64,000 bases of DNA. Origin: Anadara kagoshimensis (Eukaryota > Mollusca > Bivalvia > Arcoida > Arcidae). Shown here piece by piece: positions 39,808-52,600 of this stretch (position 1 is the first letter of the stretch; every line of letters starts with the position of its first letter). Below the pieces are notes generated by a model that was not told where the DNA came from, ran no database searches, and saw only the letters and a list, made by a program, of their open reading frames with translations. A program made the position numbers and the translations under genes. The stretch spans positions 35,348,680 to 35,412,679 of the forward strand of contig CM037857.1 of NCBI GenBank assembly GCA_021292105.1. Direction: 5' to 3'.

Positions 39808-40142
39808 GTTGAGTAATGGTGTTTAATGTACCAATCAAGAATATTTCACTTATATCCAGACGTTGCCAGCTATAGGCGATGATGCAGAATTTTGCTGTGT
39901 TGCGCTTGGGGCATTATACAGCAGGGTTCTTTTACATGCCACACCTGCCGTGACATTGGACCTGTTAAAATATATTATAATATCCTATCTAATAGAACCG
40001 ACTTTCATTTTGCAATGCAGAGTGCTTGGGGAAAGAACAGTCGCTACCCACTTTCAAGTCTTTGGTCGGACCTGGTCGGGGTTCGAACCTGTAACCTCCC
40101 ACTTATGTAGCTAGCACTCTTTAACAACAACTACTGCAGTGG
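39808..40142 (-). mobile_element. tRNA-derived SINE, family 1, copy C
   Basis: A minus-strand copy: the plus strand shows GAGTAATGGTGTTTAATG at the SINE tail and GGGGTTCGAACCTG (B-box complement) near the head. Flanks CCTCTCCTGTGGATGA (left) and CCCTCCTGTGCATGA (right) are a slightly diverged target duplication. The A-box end is degraded (TTTAACAACAACTACTGC), so it is older than copies A and E. Confidence 0.85.
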
Positions 40143-41515
40143 TCCCTCCTGTGCATGAAAAGATGTTTATACTACAAGTGACTTTGATACTGAATGTGTG
40201 TCAAGGTCAACCAGCTCTCCAAACTTATGTTGATTCCATAGTTATGCATAGTTTTAAGCTTCTGGGCCTTTAAGTTCAGACTAGGATTTTATCTTCTCTT
40301 TCTACCCTCTGCTCCTAGTGAAGCATAAGGCAAGGTTCCTCGTTTCTGTTGCAAGGTCTTCTTTACAGGAATGGGTCGCTAACCCATTGCTCAACCCTCC
40401 TTCTTTCTGAACTAGGCTTGGGCCAGCTAGGGCGGAGTTAGAATTTTGGTTTACACATGGTAATTTAATAAAACCATATTAATGCTTTGTCCTCAATTGA
40501 TGTTGTTTTATGTCACATCAGCATTTTTTCAGAAATTCATGACTAAGAAATTTTTCTTTATTAATCTCTGGGAATTACCTAAATACAAGCCCATATGGTG
40601 TATAAGTTTTGTGAGAGTATTTCTAATCTGCTAATTTCTAATCATATGACCTGCATTTACAACAACCTATAGTCTGTCAGCGATATTGTGGCAGAATGTT
40701 TATATTAAAACATGGAAGAGTTTATATAATTGTAGAAACTTGAGCAAGGGAAATATAAAGGAAGGGGTTGACAAATGAAGGCATGGATATACGTATACGA
40801 TAATGCAGTATTATTACCTTTTGTGAACAATAAACTCGCCCATGTTTATAAACACTCTGCCTCAATAACACTGACAGACTAAAGTACTCTTGCCTGTGGA
40901 TAGCCATCACAGACCACTTGGTCCAAAATACTTGTACCAAACCAACCAGTTAGGCCTACAACAAGCAAAATTCCTTTCTGGTTTGCAGTCAACAGGAGTT
41001 TAACCCAAAGCTGTGAGACACACCTTTGGTTTAAAGTGTTCTGATATACTAGTTAAGATTAAACATTTTTTCGGTCTAACAAAGTTCAGTTTGCATGGGT
41101 TTTATTTTATTTGAACTCGAGATACATGTCTTAACATGTAAAAGGAAATTATTCTTAGCTGGATTTTAAGTCTCTAAAAGATAACAATGAATATACAAAT
41201 GGCTAAAATTTGAATGACAAGACATTGATATACACACTATTACCAATAGGTTGGTTGAATGTTGCTAAACGTCGCATCATCAATTTTTCAACTATTCCTG
41301 ATGAGAACTATTTTATTAATCTCTATGGATTAAACTATGAACAAGTTCTTGTGTGCATGTAAAGTGTGATTGTGTTTTATGGCCTGCCTTGTACTTGCAC
41401 TCGGGGGGGGGGGCTTTAAAGTAGTATCTCAGAGTCAGTTTGTCGCGGACAAGCGTACCACTCCCCCAGTCGCATTATACTGACACCAGGTGAACCAGTA
41501 AAGGCCAACGACAAG

Positions 41516-41612
41516 GAAAATTCACTTTCCCACATGTAGTCTGAGCAAGGCTTGAACTCGCAGCGTTTTTGTAGACTGACGTCTTATCCCATAAGGCCAC
41601 CACAGCCTCTAT
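41516..41612 (-). mobile_element. tRNA-derived SINE head (family 2)
   Basis: On the minus strand GGCTGTGGTGGCCTTATGGG gives the A-box region and GCTGCGAGTTCAAGCCTTGC the B-box, followed by CTCAGACTAC. It shares the B-box and downstream CTCAGA with the head at 415-478. Its body probably extends toward 41401. Confidence 0.55.
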
Positions 41613-41649
41613 TACCAATAGGCTATGAAAAACATTAACTGAACAATCA

Positions 41650-42040
41650 TTGTTTTTGTGACAATGAATACACTTTATTTCCATAGAAAATCAAATCAAC
41701 TTCAATAAAGATTGATGTTTTTCACTTATGTTTACCTAGTTGTAACAGAAAATCTATGTGTGGATTCGTGATTAGCATAGAATATTTCTGAACAAAGTAA
41801 AATATTGGCACTATTGGGATTTAGCATGTTGAAAGACCAGGCAAACAGTGGATCCTGCTGTGATATATGATGTAAAACTTCACAAGGACATTACTTTCAG
41901 TGTGTACATTTTCCTTTCTACAGAAATATGTTATAACAATCTTGGATACAGATTTTCAGTTATGACTAGGAACAATATCAAACATTTTAAAGTTTATTGG
42001 ATTTTCTATGTCAATAAAGCATAAGTCACTGTTAGAGACA
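41650..42040. mobile_element. Unsplit diverged copy of the OGA intron 1 MITE
   Basis: The order of words matches the element at 24029-25392: TCCATAGAAAATCAAAT, GATGTTTTTCACTTA, CCTAGTTGTAACAG, GGGATTTAGCATGTTGAAA, TTTCAGTTATGACTAGGAAC, GGATTTTCTATG. There is no trace of the 882-bp CAGGG insert, so it represents the empty state. Ends are decayed, so borders are approximate. Confidence 0.75.
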
Positions 42041-43530
42041 CAATGCAATAAGACAAGAATGAATACAGATACACCATTATTGTTGTTTGTTGTCACAGGC
42101 ACTAAACAAAATGACTAAATGGGGTAAAGAAGTGAAGTTTAAGTACAGGACATTTACAGTCAAACTTGGTCTTCTAATGCATGGACAAGAAAACCACAAT
42201 ATTTTAATCATGCCCAAAGGAAGTAAATTATTATCAAACAACCTGATTATATGTAACCATTACATGTTAATATTTAAATTACATGGGTCACATCCTCGTC
42301 ACAAATATTTCAATCTTCAATACTTTTTTCTGAATGTGACAAAAATCATTATAACATAGACATGTAAGTTAAAAACAAAAGGGAAGTTACTGTAATGACT
42401 TTAATTTGAGAGTATATAATATCACACCTTGGTTTATTAGGAATGAGATCTGTGATGCAAGGAAACCAAATTTCTATTTTATACTAACTGTTACCTTGAC
42501 CTTTGACCTAGTTATCTTATTTGCAATCCCATGCAATGTGTCAACAAAGGAACAAGTTTATCAAGTTTGAGATTAATCAGACAAACGGTGGTTCTTTAAA
42601 TGCACAGAAACCATTGGGGACAGAAAGACAGACGGACAGAATCAATATACAACCATTGTTGCACAGATGAGTGGATAAGAATTCTTTTCAAGCGTATTTG
42701 TGAAACTCATGCCAGTATTAGTCCTCAAGACTAACTACCCACATACATGTTAACAACAAACATGAATCAAATGTAAAAGATCCAAGATTTTATTTATACA
42801 TGTACAAATACAAGTGGCATTGTCAATATTTTAAACCGTTATATCAAAACACCTACACCATAGCATGCCTCTTTATTGTTGCCAAATATGTCTACATATA
42901 ACTATTTGTTTTGATGATTTCATTTCATACTGAAGGTACCCCAAGACTTTGAAAATTTGCACATTAATGTACTTTTAAAAATGGCTAAACAAAGTTGTGT
43001 CTAATTTAAAAATTTGAATTATAAATATGTAATAGGCAATTTCACTTAGGACTTTGCAGTCAGAAGAGAATCATATATTAAAGAGTTAACATTTAAACAT
43101 GATCTTAGAGAAAATGATCAGTTTCGAAGTTTTGTTTTTTTGAGATGTTGCATTATATTTGTCTTTCAATGAATGGGTATTGCCTACCATGTCAATACCC
43201 AATAATGTTTTTTGTGGAACATTTTGAAAATGAAAATGTTTTTTCACAGAAAAGTGTTAGCATACAAAATTCCATATCTATGAAGATACTAGGAGAAGTT
43301 TAACACAAATATTATGGAGCATAGTGTTGTACACTGGTGAAACCTGAAGGACATTACAGACTTCATCCAAGTTTGTCATTTTAGTGAGAAACTTCAACCA
43401 AATACCTTTACATCCTTGAACTATGAGAACTAGACTAGATGAATGGCATTAGTCCTTCAAAAGGAAACTTTCCACATATCCATACATTACTCAGAAATAC
43501 ATTCAGATGAAAAAAAAGTAAAATATTACT

Positions 43531-43536
43531 TTTATT
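43531..43536 (-). other. Candidate NFYA poly(A) signal
   Basis: TTTATT on the plus strand, that is AATAAA on the minus strand, 131 nt beyond the NFYA stop codon. Confidence 0.45.
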
Positions 43537-43666
43537 TGTTTCTTTATATTTTGAGTATCTGTATATCCTTATAAATGTCACAATAAAAATAAAACACAAA
43601 TTAAACCCATCTATGACAGGTCACAATCAAGTTAACACTACACAGTGTAATATGCTTTGTTCCATG

Positions 43667-46600
43667 TTAAGTTACAATTGAATGCAAAATGTCACCATCC
43701 TGTGTGTCAAGTCCAGAGCCATTTGTGCTGACATGTGTCACTGTGCTGTTTACATGCTGAGCTAATTGCTGAGCCAGACTAGCATTGACATGTGAGATGG
43801 TCCCTCCCTGTGACACATTAAGTGTTGCAGCCAGTTGTGACAGAGATGCTGCTGTTATCTGGGGACTTTGTCCAGAATTTGGTGCTATAGCGATGGGTAC
43901 ATGACGAGTGATGGTTGGTGTTGCTGGACGAGATGAAGCTCCATTAGTACTGCTTTCCAAAGAATCTGCATCTATAGGCTCCACCTTGCCACCACTTACA
44001 AACACACCACCTTGACCTCTCTGTCGATTCTGTGCATGTCTGTGTCTAGATTCATACAGGTATTTCTGAAAAAAAAAATCATAAAATATTACATGCACTT
44101 TCTAATGTTAAAATTAACACCTGCAAAACTTAATCACATTCTTATCATGTCTACCAAGTTTCATAAGAATTCATACAGGAGAAAATATACAAATACATGT
44201 ACAAACTTTCAATGTTCAAAACTCAAAATGACCATAAGAGACCATAAAAAATGATGCCTGCACACTATGTTCTACAGTATGATTATCATGTAACTAAGTT
44301 TCATCCCTTCTGCTTCAGATACAATGATGGCTGCCAATGATCATATTGGAAATCACATAGCAAACACAACTAAGTCTGGTCATATACAGAAAACCCTCTT
44401 TATAACGACCTTCTTTACAACAACATTTACACCTACTGACGAAAAAATTGAGGGAACAAATGCACACAGTGCATTTTGCCCTCCTTATAACAACATTTAC
44501 AGCCAACAGTTGATTTTAGGAACAAAATGTACATTTTACAATTTTTTTCTTTATAACGACATTACTGAAATGATTAAATAACTAACCAAACATAAATAGG
44601 AGTTCAGCCAGTTTGGGTCAATCAACTACATGATATATTATTAGAAGCCATAAAACAGCTGTTATCAAATCTAGTGATAGACTATTTGAGGTTTATATAA
44701 CTTAGCAAAAATCAGAAAGGAGGAGGTTATGTCCAATGCCCAGTGACAAATTAGTGACATTTTAAATTCAAATCTATTTATATGCCAAGAATATTTTTCA
44801 TTTAATTGGGTTTTAAGTTTAATAGTATTTTTATCCATTACTGGGATATATAATATATATTCATACATCTAAAAATTCAACTTTCATAATTGTTTGTAAT
44901 TAAGAGACAGTGATTTTGTTACATTTTTCAAAAAATATCTTCTCACTGTAATTATGATAACTTGGTCGTTTGTAAAAGGGTTGACTGTACTTATGATAAC
45001 TTGGTCGTTATAAAGAGGGTTGACTGTACTTATGATAACTTGGTCGTTATAAAGAGGGTTGACTGTACTTATGATAACTTGGTCGTTATAAAGAGGGTTG
45101 ACTGTACTTATGATAACTTGGTGTTATAAAGAGGGTTGACTGTACTTATGATAACTTGGTTGTTACAAAGAGGGTGACTGTACTTATGATAACTTGGTTG
45201 TTACAAAGAGTGGTGACTGTACTTATGATAACTAGGTCGTTACAAAGAGTGGTGACTGTACTTATGATAACTAGGTCGTTACAAAGAGTGGTGACTGTAC
45301 TTATGATAACTAGATCATTATAAAGAGGGTTGATTGTACTTATGATAACTAGATCATTATAAAGAGGGTTGACTGTACTTATGATAACTTGGTCGTTATA
45401 AAGAGGGTTGATGCCTAAGTTTCAACAATATTCATTTGGTGGTTTAGAGGAACATAAGGATAATTTTTTGCTGACATACAGACAACAACAAATATTAAAG
45501 TCCCCCCCCCCCCTTCAGTTTCACTAGTAGACATTTATACAATTCAAATGTGGAAATACATATAAAACTAATCAATCAAATACTAAAATGATGATAAATC
45601 ATAACCAGTATATGTTGTCAAACAGACAGAAAAATTACCAGTGCATCTCCTGACAGCACTTTCAAGCTTCCAAATCACTTTCAAAGATATAATAACAATG
45701 TATTTCATTGGTGTATGTTTGATAGCAGCAAGCACTCAATTTTTTTTGACAGGTCTTTTTTGTCAACTTATTAAAGTAGGGCTGTTGTACAACAACACAG
45801 AGCTTGATTTTAAAACTACATTACCAAATAAGTTAGTACATTTATATCTTAAATTACATGTTTGAATCCATCAAAACTTTACTTTGTTTTCTTCCATATA
45901 TAGTATTAGAGGTACATGTAATCAGTAAGACCCAGTCATCTAGAAACATAAAATTGCTTGCTGTAATTGAATAGGCCTCATGTGCCATTCTCAAATACAT
46001 GAAAGTGAAATAATCTTGAGTGGGATATTAATTATGTTCAGTCATTCCTAGCTACATAAAATAAGTTCTTTACTTGTCTCTCTTTAGGAATCCTGCCCAA
46101 AGCTTCCAGTTTAGCCCTGGCCTGTCTTCTCTTCAGAATTCTGTGATACTGTTTAGCATTTACATATAATGGCTCCTCTCCAGTTTCTCCACCCTGTTAC
46201 AAGCAAAGGAAATACATTAAAATGTAGGTTTAAAAAGAATTTACAAGTTTTTAGCAATAGCTTTTTACCAACAAACAAAAGATAGATAGTTCATCTATTT
46301 ACTATGTGATGGTAAATATTAATGTCAATAACACTGAAGTTGCAAACAGTGCCTTGTCAATTCATTCTACTGGCTATGTCACTGATTGACAAATAAACCA
46401 GAGCTATTATAATGATTTCCAATTGAGATTCCACTGGCCATGTCACTGACTGAATGGCTAAAAGTTTCATATACAAATGTACATTCATCACTTCATTGAT
46501 ACTTAATATGCACAACCAATCACAAGGTGTGAGCAAGTATGTGTAATAGGAATTAATATTCAGGTCAAGATTTTTTGTTTTTCTATAGAAAAGGGGATAA

Positions 46601-49600
46601 CTCTGTACCATGTGTCTAAATTTTACACAGAATTTTTAAAAAAACCCAAGTATTCTTTTCTACTACATGAAGAAAAACAGATGAAAATTAATACATAGAC
46701 TTAAAAAGAATCATTTAAGACAATTTTGAATGGAATGTAAAAAATTATTTTGTTAAAAGACTTATGCAAAACGGTAATAAGGGAATCGTGAAAAGTTGGA
46801 AAAAAAAATAACTTCAGATATATTTCAATATGCAGATAAATGATAAAATAAGTATATCTCATGTTAAAAAACATATTTTTTTTCTATTCTTCTACAGCAT
46901 TACTCTGGGTATTCTGTCATTAATTCTTCTTTACTAGAAATATTAGATTGTGAAAGACTAAAAATAAAATGCAACTTAATTAAAATAGGCTGGTCATTTA
47001 ACTCAAAATGAGATCAAAAATGTTAAAAGTATCTATGAAAACAAATATGATTGATTAATTCCAGTGCCTTTGCTTTACACTTTGTTCAAATAGCAACAAA
47101 AATATAATAATGGGACTAAAATCCCACCCTGTTTACACAAATTACGTCCTTTGTTTATTAAAAACCCAATAAAGATTTAAACTCCTCAAAAACTGCTTCC
47201 CCTTATATTTTTGTAGATGTTTTACCATAAACAATTTATGTATACAAGAACATAATAGTAACAAAATATATTCTGCTGCAATTAATTTGAGGTCAAACTG
47301 TAGATAAACTGGACTTAGTGGAGTTTTCACATTTGGGCTGGTTAGAGTTTCAGATTTAATTTAATTTTGGCAATTAATTTTATTTAAACAATATTTTATT
47401 CTCCAAAAACCAACATACCCGGTATACAATATATAATTCAATATGCCGGTACAAACATATAGAAATATAGAAAAGGATTCAGGAACAAGCCAAAATGGCT
47501 TATATTAACCTGTTTCCACTGCATGTAATATTCTGCAGAAAATAATATCATTTAACATCAAACTTACTACTGGTACATTTGGGGTTCCTTGCATCTGCTG
47601 TGTAGGTAAATTTATAACCTGAATACCTGAAATTTAAGAACAATTATATTCACCCCAAAATAAAAATTTGTATTAAAAATGTTGATTTTGGATATAAATG
47701 TTTAAAATCAAATGTAAAACAGTGATCCCACTTTAATGTCCCTGTTAAAGTATCACTATTTTAATAATAAAATAAGTTTTTGTAAGTTCATTTGTTAAGT
47801 TTATACAAGATCACCACAATCATCATCTCAGTTTGTATGATTACAAAACTGTTAGTACCAAGAGCTTGGCTATCTTTTATCATTCTTAAATGTAAATACA
47901 AACTAGAATTTCCCTTGGTTGCTGCACCACACCATGCTATGATACTGTTCTGTAACTTCTGTAGCAGCAAAGTGTTATGCCCAGGAAATGATTACCAAAC
48001 CAACACCCCCCACTGACCTAAAAATATGATCTTGGATCAAGGCCATGACACAAATTTAGATAGAATCGCTGACAGACAGGCAGTCATAGCAATTCTTATA
48101 TATGCCATCAAACTCATGTAAATTTAGAATTCAAGTTATACGTACCTTGAGGGAGTTGTACAGGTTTATTGTTTGCATCCACTAACACAAATGAAGTCTG
48201 ACCATTGATCGTCACTTGATTGAGAAACAACATCTGTGGTACCCCAATAGATGTCATGTTTGTATTAGCAGTCCCTTGTGAGGCCTGTATGACCTGTGGT
48301 GCCTGGATAATGTTGGCCGGTTGTTGTACCACTGTGGGTGTCTGTATAACATTCTGTCCTGATACAACTATGGGATTGTTCGTATTGGCTATAACCTGTG
48401 ATGCTGGTGTTACACTGGTTGTAGTAAATACACTACTTCCAGAAAATATGTTTTGATTTTCTGTTCCCTGTTGATAGAAAACATGTAGAGCTAAAACAAA
48501 TACCAAATTTAGGATTCGAATATTCGTGGGCTGTTATTCGAATCCTATTCGAATATTCGACACCAAAGAGAAACTCTCCATCTTTTCTGAAACACAGCTA
48601 TATTTAGGGCATTTTTTGGGATGCAAACGATGTGGATTGCATGAAAAAGATGAAAAATATACCTTATTATATATTCCTTATTCATAGGAAGGCTGTATGA
48701 CGATGATAAAATCATGATCTCTTTAATATTCTTCTAAATAAACCCAGATTTAATGTTAAGACCATATAAGCAGTAAAACATGTGGCAGCCATATTTTATG
48801 TTTACCCGAAAAATAGTCGTTTCCCACTCTGCTACCTTGAATAACGGTATCTGGTCAACTCGTTCCAATTCCAACTCGTTCCAACTGATTTTCGCCAACT
48901 CGTACCAACTTTTTTACCAACTCGCTCCACTTTTTTATGCAGAGTTTTTACACCTGTGTTTTAATTACCAACTCGTTTCAACTAAATTGCCAACTCGTTC
49001 CAACTTTTTTACCAACTCGTTCCAATTTTTTCACCAACTCATTCCAAATTTAAGAATTTCTAATAATTTTAGCCTTTGACAACTCATTCCAACTTTTAAT
49101 ATAATTAAATAATTAATTTAATATAAGATGATTTAAAAATCAAGGATCCCCTAATTTTTTATTAATCACAACGTTGCCCAGCTGTATCCTCTTCAAGAGA
49201 CATAATAGTCCAAAGTTCCAAAAGATATATATTGCAGAGATTTCTTTTTTTAATGTTACATTTTTTCTTTTCTGTTTTATTTCTTTTGTATCTTTCTTCA
49301 TTTCTTTTCTTATTGTGTTTATTATTTCATTCATTCTGATTGGTTTGTTGTTATTTTTTACTGTTATCGTGAGTAGTTTTCGTTGATCAATTCTTTTGAT
49401 CTTGTTTCAGAATACTTTGTGTTTTTAAACCATTTTCATGTATTTTTCACGCACACTTGTCGGTAAAAAGATGAAAAAAACCTAATTTTTCAATTGCACA
49501 CTAATGTTTACAAAACAAGTAAAGGGTTTATTTGCGAATTTAAATTTAAATTCCTTTAAAAAATAAAGGATACACTGCTAATGCGCTTGTTAACCGGGCA

Positions 49601-52600
49601 AACTATCCGTTTATGGTGCCGATCTACCTAATAGTTCCGACAGTCTTGATAAACAAAGACATAGCAATTGATTGTGATCACAATACATAATATTATTAAA
49701 GGGATACTGAAGTCTAGGGGATTATGACCAAAATCGATAGTTATAAGTACAATATTAATAATAAAATTCAAAAAATTAAAAAATTATTCCATTAAGATAT
49801 ATATTTCGCTATTTAAAAATTGCCGAAAATCATCGCTGCAGCTCTTTTGTGTTGGAGGTGAGAAGAACACGATGTGACGTCATGTGTGAACAAATCTCGC
49901 CATGCTATCAATAGTGTGGTTACAGTATAGTGTAAAAGTTTTTAAAAATAATGTTTTAATATGGTTTTGTGTGCGACCGTTGATTGTAAAAATAATAAAA
50001 AATTATAATAACTTAGAACTTGTCTCTATTTAGACTTTTTTTAAATTGAATAATGACCAATATCGGCTAAATCATGTGCACAGTGATCTATGCATCAACT
50101 GACCTAAAATGATGAAATATTCTTTTATTTTTTCACGATTAATCGATAAGATCTCAATTTCTTAAAAGGAGAATTTCACATCCCTTTCTCGCATACAGGT
50201 AACTAAGAGATTATCAGTAACCTACAGTACCTTTAGATCCTGTTTATTAGACATTCCATCGCCGGTAATCAAGAGGTAGATCTACCTTACAATATACAAC
50301 ATAGGTCTGAAGATTGATAGGTGTAAATAAATTAAGTGATAAAGTCTTCACGATATCCCATATTAAATGTAAGTATCATTAATTTGGAATTTTGGAAAGA
50401 TGCATTAAAAATATTTAAATATTTCAAAAGATTGATTTGCGAATGTATAAATTGATGATTTAAATTAATGAAATATTCCTATTCGTAAATTCAATTTTAA
50501 ACATCAAAAACTCTGATTTTTTAAAAAAAATTTTCCCTCGCTTCTCATGTCATTGACGCGAGGAAAAAAAAAGAAAAAAGAAAAGTCCGTCAGTGTGATC
50601 TAGATCAGGACAATTTTGAATGCTGACGACGAGAGTCTGTCAAGGCCCGTCCTTTAAAAAATTGTATAATTTACTTTTAAATTAATTTCCATACAATGAT
50701 GTTTTCAATTAGACTTGACTACAAGTTTCATGAAAATCTCTTAAAAAAACTAAAATAAAGTACAATATCCACGGTATGTATCATATACTATGATATACTG
50801 CTGTTTGTGTTCACCATATCATTTCATAATTTCTGCTACCTCGACTGTTTCACATCTTGATATAAAATTATCTTTACTACGTTTTTGCCTTATAAGTTAT
50901 AACATATTCAGATATAAATGGAATTATCAGGACATGGATTATACAATTCAAGCAATAATTATAGCTAGCGTCATCTTGATATAAATAAAATAATCTTGAG
51001 ATATATAATACAATCCAAGTAATAATTATTGACATGACTGGTGACATCTTGATATAAGTGAAATTATAGTGAGATGTGAAGAAACTTTCATGTAAGTACA
51101 ATGTAAACTAAAGAGAATGTATTGTCCAATTTTCATTAGTTTTAAAAGGACAGCGTATTTCCCGGTTTCAATGGTACACATATATAAAGAAATTGGGAAA
51201 CAATTATAACTTAGATTTACAACATAGTTGCCATCTTCTGAAAGAAACGCGTCTCTTACTTTCCAAACTATACACATGCCGAAATAAAAATTAAAAAGTG
51301 AAATTAAATTCTTCGCTAGAACAATTGTGTGGCAGAAAGGGCTCAATACGTGGTCAGGTGGCCCAATCGGTAGAGCGTCTTGTTAGTATTGTGAAGGTCC
51401 CGGGTTCGAGTTCCGGTTAAGCTGCTGATTTATTTTCTTTTCCTGTTACATTTGGGGAATCATCCGACCCTGGGCATTGGCTGACCAACAAGTTGGTCCC
51501 AGGGGTGGAACCCGCTGGTTTCGATTCAAGGGAGTTGAATAGAAAAAAGATGGGAGGAATGTGGCGAACCGTGTAGCTCAATCAGTAGAACGTCCCGCTA
51601 GTATTAGGAAGCTCCCGGGCTTGATTCCCGGTGTAGCAGCTGCATTTTTCCCTTTCCTGTTAGTACATCAAAAGTAGCTATCCCCTCTTCTGATTTATAA
51701 AAGCTTGTTATTCTTTTTTTTTCATATATAATTATTATTATCATTAAATATTATTTTAATGCATATTAACATCATTTTCAGGAAGGACCTATTTATTTAT
51801 TTTATATATGTATTTATTATAAATAAATATAAGTAAAAGTCTGAAATAATTATTGTCAAAAATGATGTTTTTAAAAATGCTCTAAAAATTATAGATATTT
51901 ATGAATTACGAGATTATCAACATCTTAAAATAAGGTGTGTAAATACACAACTACTGAAGCAGTTAAAGGGTTGGTAAATATACAGGAAGTGTCAGTATAC
52001 CTGTCTCGTTAGTTGAGTGGATTGGGTACACTCCGATATACAACTAGTCGGTCAATATTAAAGGTTTAATTACAGGTGACTATAATAATAATAATAACTT
52101 TATTCTCATAAACCCTATTTTTTTTTTTTTTTTTTTTTTATTTATTTTCATGACTGGCCATGGTTAATGTCTCCTCGTCTTATGTTGTTTCTTACAATCG
52201 TTGCTAATCGCAAAACTTCTTGATTGAAATGCACGATCTCAAGGTCAAAGCTGTCGATTATACATTTTTAAATAAATTGCAATTTTTAATTTTGTCTTTG
52301 ATCTGTACGATTTCTATGCAGCAAATGCATTCCCTCTCAGTGTTCATTGCTCAGCAGTTTCCGATTAAATGTCCCAAACCTACAAACAATGATCATTATC
52401 TATAACTTTGTATGAATCAGATTTGAATAAATTCTCTGGTTCACTTTTAGTTCCCTAATATTCTGACTCAAAATAGAAAAAGATAATACGCCATTTCTAA
52501 TAATATGGATACGTCACAACTCGTAAGATGCGACACTTCTGTATATATATGCAGTAGTTAGGAAGAGTGTTTGTTCACACATGACGTCACAACTTGTTTT

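Larger units (their letters stand above)
38262..43666. other. Convergent intergenic stretch between OGA and NFYA
   Basis: It holds the OGA 3' UTR with AATAAA at 38514-38519 and another at 39286-39291, a SINE (39808-40142), a short poly-G near 41404, a tRNA-like SINE head (about 41516-41612), a MITE copy (about 41650-42040) and a decayed repeat around 42480-42645 containing TTGACCTTTGACCT. No additional gene was seen. Confidence 0.6.

Noticed and set aside
44950..45413. Regularly repeated 39-bp units that might suggest a CRISPR array
   Set aside because: Units are directly adjacent with no unique spacers, in an animal intron, and match a transposon end.
48780..49079. 99-codon ORF with repeated Thr/Arg/Ser/Asn/Phe words
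   Set aside because: The repetition comes from the DNA-level CAACTCGTTCCAACT array of a transposon end, with variable spacing not in multiples of three.
51346..51650. Functional tRNA genes
   Set aside because: A- and B-boxes are present but acceptor stems do not pair and the anticodon arms are irregular; the same holds for the tRNA-like heads elsewhere.
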